The position numbers were made by a program, and so were the translations under genes. From Ruminococcaceae bacterium UBA6392 (lineage in GTDB: Bacteria > Bacillota > Clostridia > Oscillospirales > Acutalibacteraceae), in contig DJQG01000099.1 of the NCBI GenBank assembly GCA_002438685.1, positions 11,258 to 33,598 of the forward strand: a stretch of 22,341 bases of DNA, written 5' to 3'. How positions within the stretch are numbered: the stretch's first letter is position 1; every line of letters starts with the position of its first letter. Positions 7,774 to 14,553 of the stretch are shown here, piece by piece. The notes beneath the pieces are model-generated. The model was not told where the DNA came from, did not search any database, and saw nothing but the letters and a program-made list of their open reading frames with translations.

Positions 7774-7788
7774 CATGTGTGGTATAAT
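7774..7788 (+). promoter_or_regulatory. Extended -10 promoter of azlCD
   Basis: TATAAT at 7783-7788 is preceded by TGG (extended -10). No good -35 stands at 17 bp. The predicted transcript starts near 7795 and has a leader of about 55 nt. A 6-bp inverted repeat, TGCCGT/ACGGCA (7753-7758 and 7790-7796 area), flanks it and might bind a regulator. Confidence 0.5.
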
Positions 7789-7850
7789 TAACGGCAGTAT
7801 TAATAAAGTCATGTAAAAAATGTTTTTTGCGTTCAATCGGAGATAATACT

Positions 7851-8582
7851 ATGGAAAAAGAAACAAACAGCTTTTCGCAGGGACTGCGTGACGGAATGCC
7901 GATATGCCTGGGCTATCTGTCGGTCGCCTTTGCGTTCGGAATATTCACGGTCAGCCACGGACTCACGGCGTGGGAAGCTGTAATGATCTCGATGACAAAT
8001 GTCACCTCCGCCGGGCAGTTGGCGGCGGTGCCGATAATCGCGGGCGGCGGCTCGCTGTTTGAGCTGGCGCTGACGCAGTTTGTTATCAATATGCGCTATT
8101 CGCTCATGTCCGTCTCACTCTCGCAGAAGCTCGGAAAGAGCGTAAGACTGATTGACAGATTTTTAATATCGTTTGTCAATACAGATGAAGTTTTCGCGGT
8201 CGCTATCTCAAAAGGCGAGCCGCTCGGCAGAAAATATCTCTACGGACTCACCCTGACTCCCTATCTCGGCTGGAGTCTCGGCACTCTCCTGGGTGCGGTC
8301 GCCGGAAATATCCTGCCCGCAATGCTCGTCTCCGCCCTCGGAATCGCGATATACGGAATGTTTATAGCGATAATAGTCCCGCCCGCGAAAAAGAGCCTGC
8401 CGACTCTGCTCTGCATATTGACGGCAATTGCTCTGAGCTGTGCGTTTAAATTCGTTCCCGTGCTCTCGAAGGTGCCGAGCGGATTCGCTATAATTATCTG
8501 CGCTGTTGCGGCGAGCGTGCTGTTTGCGCTTGTGGCTCCGATAAAAGAGAAGCATACAGGGGAGGTGAGCGCCGATGAATAA
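7851..8582 (+). CDS. azlC: AzlC-family branched-chain amino acid exporter, large subunit
   Basis: A 243-residue polytopic membrane protein of the AzlC family, which works with AzlD to export branched-chain amino acids and their analogues. Family features are the opening FSQGLRDGMPICLGYLSVAF, the segment VTSAGQLAAVPII and VINMRYSLMSVSL. The ATG at 7851, after CGGAGATAATACT, is the start; the upstream TTG at 7827 has no site. The end overlaps azlD by 8 bp, implying translational coupling. In Bacillus azlCD is controlled by AzlB; no such regulator gene is seen here. Confidence 0.9.
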   Translation: MEKETNSFSQGLRDGMPICLGYLSVAFAFGIFTVSHGLTAWEAVMISMTNVTSAGQLAAVPIIAGGGSLFELALTQFVINMRYSLMSVSLSQKLGKSVRLIDRFLISFVNTDEVFAVAISKGEPLGRKYLYGLTLTPYLGWSLGTLLGAVAGNILPAMLVSALGIAIYGMFIAIIVPPAKKSLPTLLCILTAIALSCAFKFVPVLSKVPSGFAIIICAVAASVLFALVAPIKEKHTGEVSADE

Positions 8583-8898
8583 CTATATTCAGTTTTTCTC
8601 GGGTCTTGCCGTCATGGCGGGAGTTACATATCTCGTCAGGATGCTTCCGCTCGTCTTGGTCAAGAAAAAGATAGAAAACAGATTTTTAAATTCTTTTCTC
8701 TATTATGTCCCATATGCGGTGCTCGCCGTTATGACAGTCCCCGCGATATTTTCATCCACCGCGAGTCTCCCGAGCGCGATAGCTGGCTTTGTCGTTGCAT
8801 TGATTCTCGCATATTTCGAGCGCGGTCTGCTGACCGTCGCCGCTGCGTCCTGCGCCGCTGTGTTTATAGCGGAGCTGATAATGAAATTCATTCACTGA
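8575..8898 (+). CDS. azlD: AzlD-family branched-chain amino acid exporter, small subunit
   Basis: A 107-residue protein with about four membrane helices. The opening TYLVRMLPLVLVKKK and the central FLYYVPYAVLAVMTVPAIF are typical of AzlD. It is the partner of AzlC, encoded with an 8-bp overlap, with GGAGGTGAGCGCCG as its ribosome site inside azlC. An acetyltransferase gene follows after 11 bp, so the three genes form an operon ended by the 9438 terminator. Confidence 0.9.
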   Translation: MNNYIQFFSGLAVMAGVTYLVRMLPLVLVKKKIENRFLNSFLYYVPYAVLAVMTVPAIFSSTASLPSAIAGFVVALILAYFERGLLTVAAASCAAVFIAELIMKFIH

Positions 8899-8909
8899 GG
8901 TAATATAAA

Positions 8910-9434
8910 ATGATTCTGCGCGAAGTTTCAAAGATTGATGTAAACTATGTAAAAAAGCTATATAAAGAGGCTTTTCCGATAAGAGAGAGAATGCCTTTTT
9001 CGAGGCTTTTAAAATTACAGAAGAATAATACAATAAAAATGTTCGCCGCATATGAAAACGGCGAGCCCTGCGCTCTCGCGATAACCTGCACGGGCAGCAA
9101 ATCTGTTCTTTTGATGTACCTCACCGTTGACGACAACAAACGCGGTCAGGGGCTGGGTTCAAAAATTATTCCCGCTCTGTGCGAGACTTTTCCGCGCCGC
9201 AATCTCCTGCTCGAAATAGAGAAGCCGGACGAAAACAAGCCGATGACCGTTCGCAGAAAGGAATTTTATCTTCGCTGTGGACTGCGCAAGACGGGGACAG
9301 AAATATCTCTCGCCGGAGTTCCGATGGAAGTTCTCATAAAGGGCGACGGAGAATTCGACAAATACGAATATCTCGATATCTACCGCAAGCACTTCGGAAG
9401 ACGAATGGCGAAGCTGCTGCTGAAAATCAAATAA
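8910..9434 (+). CDS. GNAT-family N-acetyltransferase
   Basis: A 174-residue acetyl-CoA-dependent acyltransferase. The acetyl-CoA loop is KRGQGLGSK (residues 77-85), preceded by the beta strand VLLMYLTVDD, and followed by the YLRCGLRKTG segment that usually closes the active site. The substrate cannot be inferred. It is third in the azlC-azlD operon, which hints at a role with amino acids or their analogues, but only by context. The Shine-Dalgarno is GAGG, 11 nt before ATG. Confidence 0.85.
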   Translation: MILREVSKIDVNYVKKLYKEAFPIRERMPFSRLLKLQKNNTIKMFAAYENGEPCALAITCTGSKSVLLMYLTVDDNKRGQGLGSKIIPALCETFPRRNLLLEIEKPDENKPMTVRRKEFYLRCGLRKTGTEISLAGVPMEVLIKGDGEFDKYEYLDIYRKHFGRRMAKLLLKIK

Positions 9435-9437
9435 ATT

Positions 9438-9471
9438 AAGCCGGAAAATTTTTCTTCCGGCTTTGCTTTTT
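9438..9471 (+). terminator. Terminator of the azlCD-GNAT operon
   Basis: A perfect 9-bp stem, AAGCCGGAA/TTCCGGCTT (9438-9446 with 9455-9463), 8-nt loop, then TGCTTTTT. It begins right after the GNAT stop. The acyltransferase gene converges on it from the right, so it may serve both strands. Confidence 0.9.
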
Positions 9472-10591
9472 ATATATTTATTGTCTCTTCAACCGACTCT
9501 GATTCAATCGTCGTCTCTTCGATTTCAATCGTCTTTTTCTTTTTGCTGTTAAACATGCCGTCAAGCTTTTTGCACAGTGAATTCACTCTTATCAGCTTAA
9601 AAAGCCGTATTCTCAGAATGTCTATTACTATACATATTATAAATACAGCAAGCGAAATGCCTATTATGCCGAGTATGATTATCGCCGGGTTCTCTTTGTT
9701 GAGAAAATCCGCAATGCCGCTTATCACATAATCAAAAACAAACGGATTGGTGTGTATGAGATAAACTCCGAGCGCGGCGGGCGTTATAAAATTTATGAAT
9801 TTTTCGCCTTTTTCCCCGAAGCTGAGCTTTGAGAAGAAGATAAAAAGAAAAACAGCGCATAGAACAACAAACGGTGAGGTATATTGAAGATAATTCACAT
9901 TGACTTTCAAAAAGTTCTTCATTACAAATTTAAAATAAAAACTGAAGAAGAAGCTGCCTGCGGCACAGATAATATATAAAAGCAATGATATATGCTTTTT
10001 CATTTTTTCGCCGACGCGGTATTTTTTCATATATGCGCCGAACAGATACATTATTGCGAGCCACAGCGCGCTGTAGCCGTTGTTGAGCTTGAATGAATCT
10101 TCCCTTATTAAATAAGCGAGAGTTGACAGCACAAAAATGCAGACGAGCACTGTTTTGAATATAATTTTATCCGCTTTCTCCGCAAAAGAATTGAGCGCCG
10201 GAATGAACAGATACATAAAGAAATAAGACGTCATGTACCAATATTTTCCCGACACTATCGGAAAAAATGAAAATACAATGTTCTTCGCGCTAAAAAGCTC
10301 CAAATGAGTGGGTATCATTATCGCGGAGATAACAACGCTGTAAAACAAAACTTCAAACCATAATTCTGTTATACGCGAAATCCTGAGCTTTTTTCCATAC
10401 ATAAGATAGCCGGTTGTTATCGCATAGCAGTTCACGGCGCAGAAATTCATGTTCTGCAAAAAATATGCGCCGAAAAAACGGGCGCCCACAACATTATAGA
10501 CCACTCCTCCTCTGCCTATAACATGGAGCACCACTATCATGAACATTGAGAAAAGCTTGAAAAGATTTATTCCGCTGTTGATCTTTTTCAT
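9470..10591 (-). CDS. Acyltransferase family 3 membrane protein (O-acetylation of surface glycans)
   Basis: A 373-residue polytopic membrane protein resembling OafA/YrhL/WecH-type acyltransferases. The N-terminal helix contains the conserved His in MIVVLHVIGRGG, and about ten hydrophobic helices follow. These enzymes move acetyl or succinyl groups onto exported sugars. The last 25 residues form a charged tail, KKKKTIEIEE then Glu/Ser/Thr-rich. The gene is AT-richer than its neighbours (for example 17 G/C in bases 9901-9960), which suggests acquisition. It begins 14 bp after remB, where gyrB is often found. GAGG stands 8 nt before ATG. Confidence 0.82.
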   Translation of the reverse strand: MKKINSGINLFKLFSMFMIVVLHVIGRGGVVYNVVGARFFGAYFLQNMNFCAVNCYAITTGYLMYGKKLRISRITELWFEVLFYSVVISAIMIPTHLELFSAKNIVFSFFPIVSGKYWYMTSYFFMYLFIPALNSFAEKADKIIFKTVLVCIFVLSTLAYLIREDSFKLNNGYSALWLAIMYLFGAYMKKYRVGEKMKKHISLLLYIICAAGSFFFSFYFKFVMKNFLKVNVNYLQYTSPFVVLCAVFLFIFFSKLSFGEKGEKFINFITPAALGVYLIHTNPFVFDYVISGIADFLNKENPAIIILGIIGISLAVFIICIVIDILRIRLFKLIRVNSLCKKLDGMFNSKKKKTIEIEETTIESESVEETINI

Positions 10592-10605
10592 TTTTTGTTC
10601 CTCAT

Positions 10606-10878
10606 TCAGATGTTTGAAAGACTGTCAACATACTCCGTGCGTTTGAGCAGCGTTGACGACGATATCTGTGAAATATAGACGTGCGTTTTTTGGTCTCTGC
10701 CGATGCAGACTATAAACGATTTCGGAAGATCGGTGCAGACATTCGTGACGCAGCCGTCCTTTTCGGCCTTCGCGAGATAATCGCGCGTGGCTTTTGAGAC
10801 GGTCGAAGTGTCGAGATCAAAAATCCCGACTATCTCATCCATACTTACGACCTTGTCCTGACCGAGATGAAGATACAT
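10606..10878 (-). CDS. remB: RemB-like DUF370 protein (extracellular matrix regulator family)
   Basis: A 90-residue protein whose ends match B. subtilis RemB/YaaB closely: MYLHLGQDKVV, then EIVGIFD, and near the C terminus QISSSTLLKR. Relatives include the DNA-binding regulator RemA; the molecular role of RemB is little known. Its place directly after recF is the conserved one. GGAGGGAGACTG precedes the ATG. It is 12 bp from the recF stop, so it belongs to the dnaN-yaaA-recF-remB operon. Confidence 0.9.
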   Translation of the reverse strand: MYLHLGQDKVVSMDEIVGIFDLDTSTVSKATRDYLAKAEKDGCVTNVCTDLPKSFIVCIGRDQKTHVYISQISSSTLLKRTEYVDSLSNI

Positions 10879-10890
10879 CAGTCTCCCTCC

Positions 10891-11991
10891 TCATATTTCA
10901 TTTATACTGCCGTCTGTCATTTCAAACGCCTTGCCTTTTTGAAGCCGCAGCAGCTGGGACGGATCGCAGCAGGTTATGAAGACCTGCCTCTTTCCGAGGC
11001 GTTCGAGCAGCAGTTCCTGACGCCCGTCGTCAAGCTCGCTCATGACATCGTCAAGCAGGATTATCGGGCTTTCGTCCGTGATTTTTTCGAGTATGTCCGC
11101 CTCGGCGAGCTTTAATGATAGTGCACAGGATCTCTGCTGGCCCTGTGAGCCGTAGATGCGGGCATTTCTGTTGTTTATAAAAAATGAAAGATCGTCTTTG
11201 TGCGGACCTGTGCCGGTAAACTGGCGGCGGATATCGGTCTCGCGATTTTTTTCAAGCTCGTCGAGCATAGTCTGCGCCGCCGATTGTTCGTCAAAGTCGG
11301 CAGCCTTGCAGAATGTATCATATTTTACCGTCAGTTTTTCGCGCCCGGCGGTTATTCCGGAATAATTTTCCGCAGCCTGCTTTTTTATCATCTCGAGATA
11401 TTCAAAGCGGTAGCGAAGTATTTTAGCTCCGAGGGCAGACAGCTGAGCGTCCCATGAGAAGAACATATCGGAGCTGATATTCCCGCTCGCCGCCGCCTGG
11501 CGCAGCAGCGCGTTGCGCTCGGAGAGAGTTTTGATATATTTCGAAAGTATCCCTGCGTAATTCGGTTTGACAAGGCTTATCGCTATGTCTATAAACTTTC
11601 TGCGCTCGCCCGGTCCGTCCTGAACTACAGACAGCGTTGCCGGAGAAAAAAGCACAGCAGGAAACTCGCCTATCAGTCTGCGCGGAGTGTCCTTATGAAC
11701 GCCGTTTATCCACACATTTTTTTTATCCGTCAGTTCGAGCCGCGCCGTCTGATCTCTGTCAAATGCAAAAAAGCTTATATCAAGCATACTGCGCTCGCAG
11801 TTCTCGCGTATAAGCTGGGAATTTTTCCTCGTCCTGAAGCTGTGGCATCCGGTGAAGAGCCAAATACTCTCGATAAGATTCGTCTTCCCCTGACCGTTTT
11901 CGCCGAAGATTATATTTATAGACCTGTCCGGCGAAATTACTGCATTTTCAAGATTGCGAAAGTCTTTTGCATTGTGCTGTGTTACATACAT
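10891..11991 (-). CDS. recF: DNA replication and repair protein RecF
   Basis: An SMC-like ATPase that helps RecO and RecR load RecA at gaps. The start MYVTQHNAKDFRNLE matches the family. Walker A is GENGQGKTN, the signature region is GSQGQQRSCALSLKLAE, and Walker B is PIILLDDVMSELDD. Length 366 is normal. The ATG at 11991 follows the yaaA stop by one base (TGATATG) with no evident Shine-Dalgarno, so start by coupled re-initiation is likely. The TTG at 12021 would give an extra ten residues not typical of RecF. Confidence 0.96.
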   Translation of the reverse strand: MYVTQHNAKDFRNLENAVISPDRSINIIFGENGQGKTNLIESIWLFTGCHSFRTRKNSQLIRENCERSMLDISFFAFDRDQTARLELTDKKNVWINGVHKDTPRRLIGEFPAVLFSPATLSVVQDGPGERRKFIDIAISLVKPNYAGILSKYIKTLSERNALLRQAAASGNISSDMFFSWDAQLSALGAKILRYRFEYLEMIKKQAAENYSGITAGREKLTVKYDTFCKAADFDEQSAAQTMLDELEKNRETDIRRQFTGTGPHKDDLSFFINNRNARIYGSQGQQRSCALSLKLAEADILEKITDESPIILLDDVMSELDDGRQELLLERLGKRQVFITCCDPSQLLRLQKGKAFEMTDGSINEI

Positions 11992-11992
11992 A

Positions 11993-12238
11993 TCAGATAA
12001 CTTTGTATATTTTATGTTCAAACTCAGCCGTATCCCCCGGACGGAGCTTTTTGCCGCGCGAAGTGCAGACTTCGCCGTTGACTTTCACTTCTCCGTCCTG
12101 AATAACGAACTTTGCGTGTCCGCCGGTCACAACTGCATCGCAGAGCTTCAGAAAAGCGTCGAGACGGATAAACTCGGTGTCTATCTTTTTCTCCGTGACC
12201 GGTTTCTCTTTTATTCTGACTTTGAGTTTTTTAACCAT
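11993..12238 (-). CDS. yaaA: S4-domain RNA-binding protein YaaA-like
   Basis: An 81-residue protein holding an S4 RNA-binding fold: FIRLDAFLKLCDAVVTGGHAK, then the turn VKVNGEVCTSRGKKLRPGD. It matches the small S4 protein regularly encoded between dnaN and recF in Firmicutes (YaaA/RlbA); a role in ribosome assembly has been proposed for the family. AGAAGGA stands 5-6 nt before ATG. It lies 11 bp after dnaN and is coupled to recF. Confidence 0.93.
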   Translation of the reverse strand: MVKKLKVRIKEKPVTEKKIDTEFIRLDAFLKLCDAVVTGGHAKFVIQDGEVKVNGEVCTSRGKKLRPGDTAEFEHKIYKVI

Positions 12239-12249
12239 TTCTATCCTTC

Positions 12250-13356
12250 TTACTCAGTCTTTATTCTAACGGGCAGCACAAGGAACAGGAAGCTGTCGCC
12301 CTCGGGCGGAAGGATTATTATCGGCGAGACGGGGCCGTTGAGCTTGAAATTGACTTCGTCTGTATCCGCAACGCGCAGAGCGTCGGTCAGATACTTGTTA
12401 TTGAAGCCTATTTCAACATCGTCGCCGTCTATCTCGGCCGGAACGCTGTCGCTCGCAGTACCGAGCGAAGTGACGCTCGAGAGTCTTATCATATTATCGG
12501 CGAAAACGCACTTGATGGGACTCTTATACTTCTCGCTGATAATGAGCGAAGCGCGGTCGATCGAATTTATCATGTCGCGGGTGTTGACTCTGACTCTTGT
12601 TGTGCATTTGGGCGGGATAGCGGATTCATAATTCAAGAACTCGCCCTCAAGAAGTCTCGAAACGACGCTGTAAGAGCCTATTTCAAAAACTATATGTCTC
12701 TTGCCGACTCCGAGCGAGATAGTTCCGTCATCGTCGTTCATCAGCTTCATTATCTCGGAAAGCGTCTTCGCGGGGACGATAAACGAGATATCGTCGCCGG
12801 AATAGTCTATATTCTCTTTTCTTACAGCGAGTCTGAATCCGTCGATTGCAATGAGCTTCAATATATTGCCGCTGATATCAAACTTGACGCCTGTGTGAAC
12901 GACTTTGCTGTCGTTTACCGCGACAGCAAATATAGTCTGCCTGACCATATCTTTTAAAACGCCCTGATTGATAACAATAGGATATCCGCCGGAGACTGAC
13001 GGGAGCTCGGGATATTCCTCCGCGCTCATGCCGATAAGCGAATATTTCGCGTTGCCGCTGACGATGCTTGCAAGAAGTCTCGCGTCGGACTCAAAGCGCA
13101 CGCTCTCGCCGGGTAGCTTGCGCAGAATGTCGCAGAGAATGCGGGCATTGATAATTATCGAACCCTCTTCTTCGACTGTCGCCTTTATTGCGGTATTTAT
13201 GCCGAGCTCAAGGTCATAGCCTGTGAGAATGAGCTGACCGCTGACTGCCTTTATGAGAATACCTTCTACTGCGGGTATCGACGTTTTGGTCGATACTGCT
13301 CTCTGCACGTTGAGGCAAGCTTCGGAGAGCTCCGCCGTGCCGCAAACAAATTTCAT
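12250..13356 (-). CDS. dnaN: DNA polymerase III beta subunit (sliding clamp)
   Basis: The ring-shaped processivity clamp. The 368-residue length and three-fold clamp architecture fit. Recognisable segments are LSEACLNVQRAVSTKTSIPAVEGILI, LRKLPGES, the domain 2 region VKDMVRQTIFAV followed by HTGVKFDI, and IAIDGFRLAVR. The C terminus LVLPVRIKTE lines the protein-binding pocket. GGGAGG stands 7-8 nt before ATG. The gene heads dnaN-yaaA-recF-remB. Its upstream region is the oriC-like element. A -10-like TATAAT inside the AT-rich part (about 13390-13395 on the minus strand) has no matching -35. Confidence 0.97.
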   Translation of the reverse strand: MKFVCGTAELSEACLNVQRAVSTKTSIPAVEGILIKAVSGQLILTGYDLELGINTAIKATVEEEGSIIINARILCDILRKLPGESVRFESDARLLASIVSGNAKYSLIGMSAEEYPELPSVSGGYPIVINQGVLKDMVRQTIFAVAVNDSKVVHTGVKFDISGNILKLIAIDGFRLAVRKENIDYSGDDISFIVPAKTLSEIMKLMNDDDGTISLGVGKRHIVFEIGSYSVVSRLLEGEFLNYESAIPPKCTTRVRVNTRDMINSIDRASLIISEKYKSPIKCVFADNMIRLSSVTSLGTASDSVPAEIDGDDVEIGFNNKYLTDALRVADTDEVNFKLNGPVSPIIILPPEGDSFLFLVLPVRIKTE

Positions 13357-13380
13357 GAAAGATCCTCCCTGTCTGTGAAT

Positions 13381-13581
13381 AAATAAATATTATATTTAGT
13401 AGTAGTAGTAGAGGGTGTTGAAAGTGAGGAAAAGTACCTCTGTCCCTTTACTGTCAATGAAACCGCGATTTCGAGTTTTCCACATCGGATGAGGAAAGAT
13501 TTTACTTTTCCACACACCTAAAAACACCAATGTGGAAAGTGTGGAAAACTGATATGTGGAAAACTAAAAGAATGTGGAAAA
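13381..13581 (-). other. oriC: Replication origin candidate (oriC): DnaA boxes, DnaA-trio and AT-rich unwinding stretch
   Basis: Exact TTTTCCACA or its complement lies at 13476-13484 and 13506-13514 (one orientation) and at 13540-13548, 13555-13563 and 13573-13581 (the other), with CTTTCCACA at 13531-13539. Two one-mismatch boxes, TTTTCCTCA (13425-13433) and CTTTCAACA (13416-13424), sit end to end. Reading on the minus strand, a C-rich step (CCC) follows, then five trinucleotides (TAG x5 on plus, 13397-13411), then AT-rich DNA (13381-13396). This order, box, GC step, trio, AT-rich, and its orientation agree with the basal unwinding site described for B. subtilis. It lies between recR and dnaN; no dnaA gene is adjacent. 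Confidence 0.82.
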
Positions 13582-13593
13582 TTTTTCTTTTTA

Positions 13594-14196
13594 TCAGAGC
13601 TCTTTTCTACCCTCGATAGCCTTTGTGAGGGTGAAATTATCGGCATATTCAAGATCCGCTCCGACGGGGATTCCATAAGCGAGGCGCGATACTTTCACTC
13701 CGAGCGGCTTTACGAGCCTTGAGATAAACAGAGCCGTGACATCGCCCTCAGCTGTCGGATTGGTCGCCATAATAAGCTCTTTTACTTCGCCGTCGCCGAG
13801 TCTGTTGACAAGTTCTTTTATGCAGAGGTCGTCGGGACCGACTCCGTTCATCGGGGATATCAGCCCGTGAAGAACGTGATATACTCCGCCGAACTCGTGT
13901 GTGCGTTCGATAGCCATGACCGCTTTCGGGTCTTCGACAACGCAGATAACGCTTTTGTCCCTCGACGGGCTCTTGCATATCGGGCAGAGATCAGCATCTG
14001 TCAAATTACAGCAGACGGGGCAGCGATGAATTTTAGTCTTCGCCTCAACTATCGTATCGGCAAATTCTTTTGCCTGCTCGTCCGTCATCGAAAGAATATG
14101 ATAGGCGAGCCTCTGGGCGTTTTTTCTGCCGATTCCCGGTAGGCGCTCAAACTGCTCAATCAGTCTCGCGAGCGGAGCGGCATTGTTCTGCGCCAT
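13594..14196 (-). CDS. recR: Recombination mediator RecR
   Basis: A 200-residue DNA repair protein acting with RecF and RecO. The N-terminal helix-hairpin-helix reads LPGIGRKNAQRLAYH (residues 19-33). The zinc finger uses Cys59, Cys62, Cys71 and Cys74. The Toprim domain begins ICVVEDPKAVMAIE. The frame extends upstream to 14283, but homology begins at MAQNNAAPLARLIEQFERLPG, and ATG 14196 follows the ybaB stop by one base (TGATATG), so that start is chosen. The order ffs-dnaX-ybaB-recR is conserved in Firmicutes. No terminator is seen before oriC, so read-through into dnaN is possible. Confidence 0.96.
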   Translation of the reverse strand: MAQNNAAPLARLIEQFERLPGIGRKNAQRLAYHILSMTDEQAKEFADTIVEAKTKIHRCPVCCNLTDADLCPICKSPSRDKSVICVVEDPKAVMAIERTHEFGGVYHVLHGLISPMNGVGPDDLCIKELVNRLGDGEVKELIMATNPTAEGDVTALFISRLVKPLGVKVSRLAYGIPVGADLEYADNFTLTKAIEGRKEL

Positions 14197-14197
14197 A

Positions 14198-14536
14198 TCA
14201 GAAAAGTCCGGGGATGGAAAGTCCGCCCTTGGCGCGCTCCATGCCCTGCTCCATAGCGTCGTTAGCCTTGCGCACGCTCTCATTGAAAGCGGCGATTATC
14301 AGATCCTCGAGCATCTCCGGCTCTTCGGGGTCGATTATCTCGGGAGCCATTTTGATGGAAACAGCCTCGTGGCGTCCGTTGACGGTCACTTCGACAGCTC
14401 CGCCGCCTGCGCTCGCGGTGAACTCGGTCTCTTCGACCTCCTGCTGGATGCGAGCCATCTCCTCCTGCATCTCCTGGATTTTTTTCATCATATTTGCACT
14501 GCCGCCCTGCTGGGCGCCGGGGATTCTTGCTTTCAT
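14198..14536 (-). CDS. ybaB: YbaB/EbfC-family nucleoid-associated protein
   Basis: A 112-residue DNA-binding protein forming tweezer-like dimers. The coiled N-terminal helix MMKKIQEMQEEMARIQQEVE and the central GGGAVEVTVNGRHE then IDPEEPEMLEDLIIAAFNES are diagnostic. The first 14 residues (KARIPGAQQGGSAN) are a short Gly/Gln-rich lead. AAGGAG stands 8 nt before ATG. It lies 17 bp after dnaX and is coupled to recR. Confidence 0.95.
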   Translation of the reverse strand: MKARIPGAQQGGSANMMKKIQEMQEEMARIQQEVEETEFTASAGGGAVEVTVNGRHEAVSIKMAPEIIDPEEPEMLEDLIIAAFNESVRKANDAMEQGMERAKGGLSIPGLF

Positions 14537-14553
14537 GATTATTTCTCCTTATT

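Noticed and set aside
7790..7850. Riboswitch or T-box leader upstream of azlCD
   Set aside because: The leader is only about 55 nt, too short, with no T-box or riboswitch motif.
13357..13593. A hidden or degraded dnaA between recR and dnaN
   Set aside because: The gap is 237 bp, filled with DnaA boxes and AT-rich DNA; no frame shows DnaA motifs.
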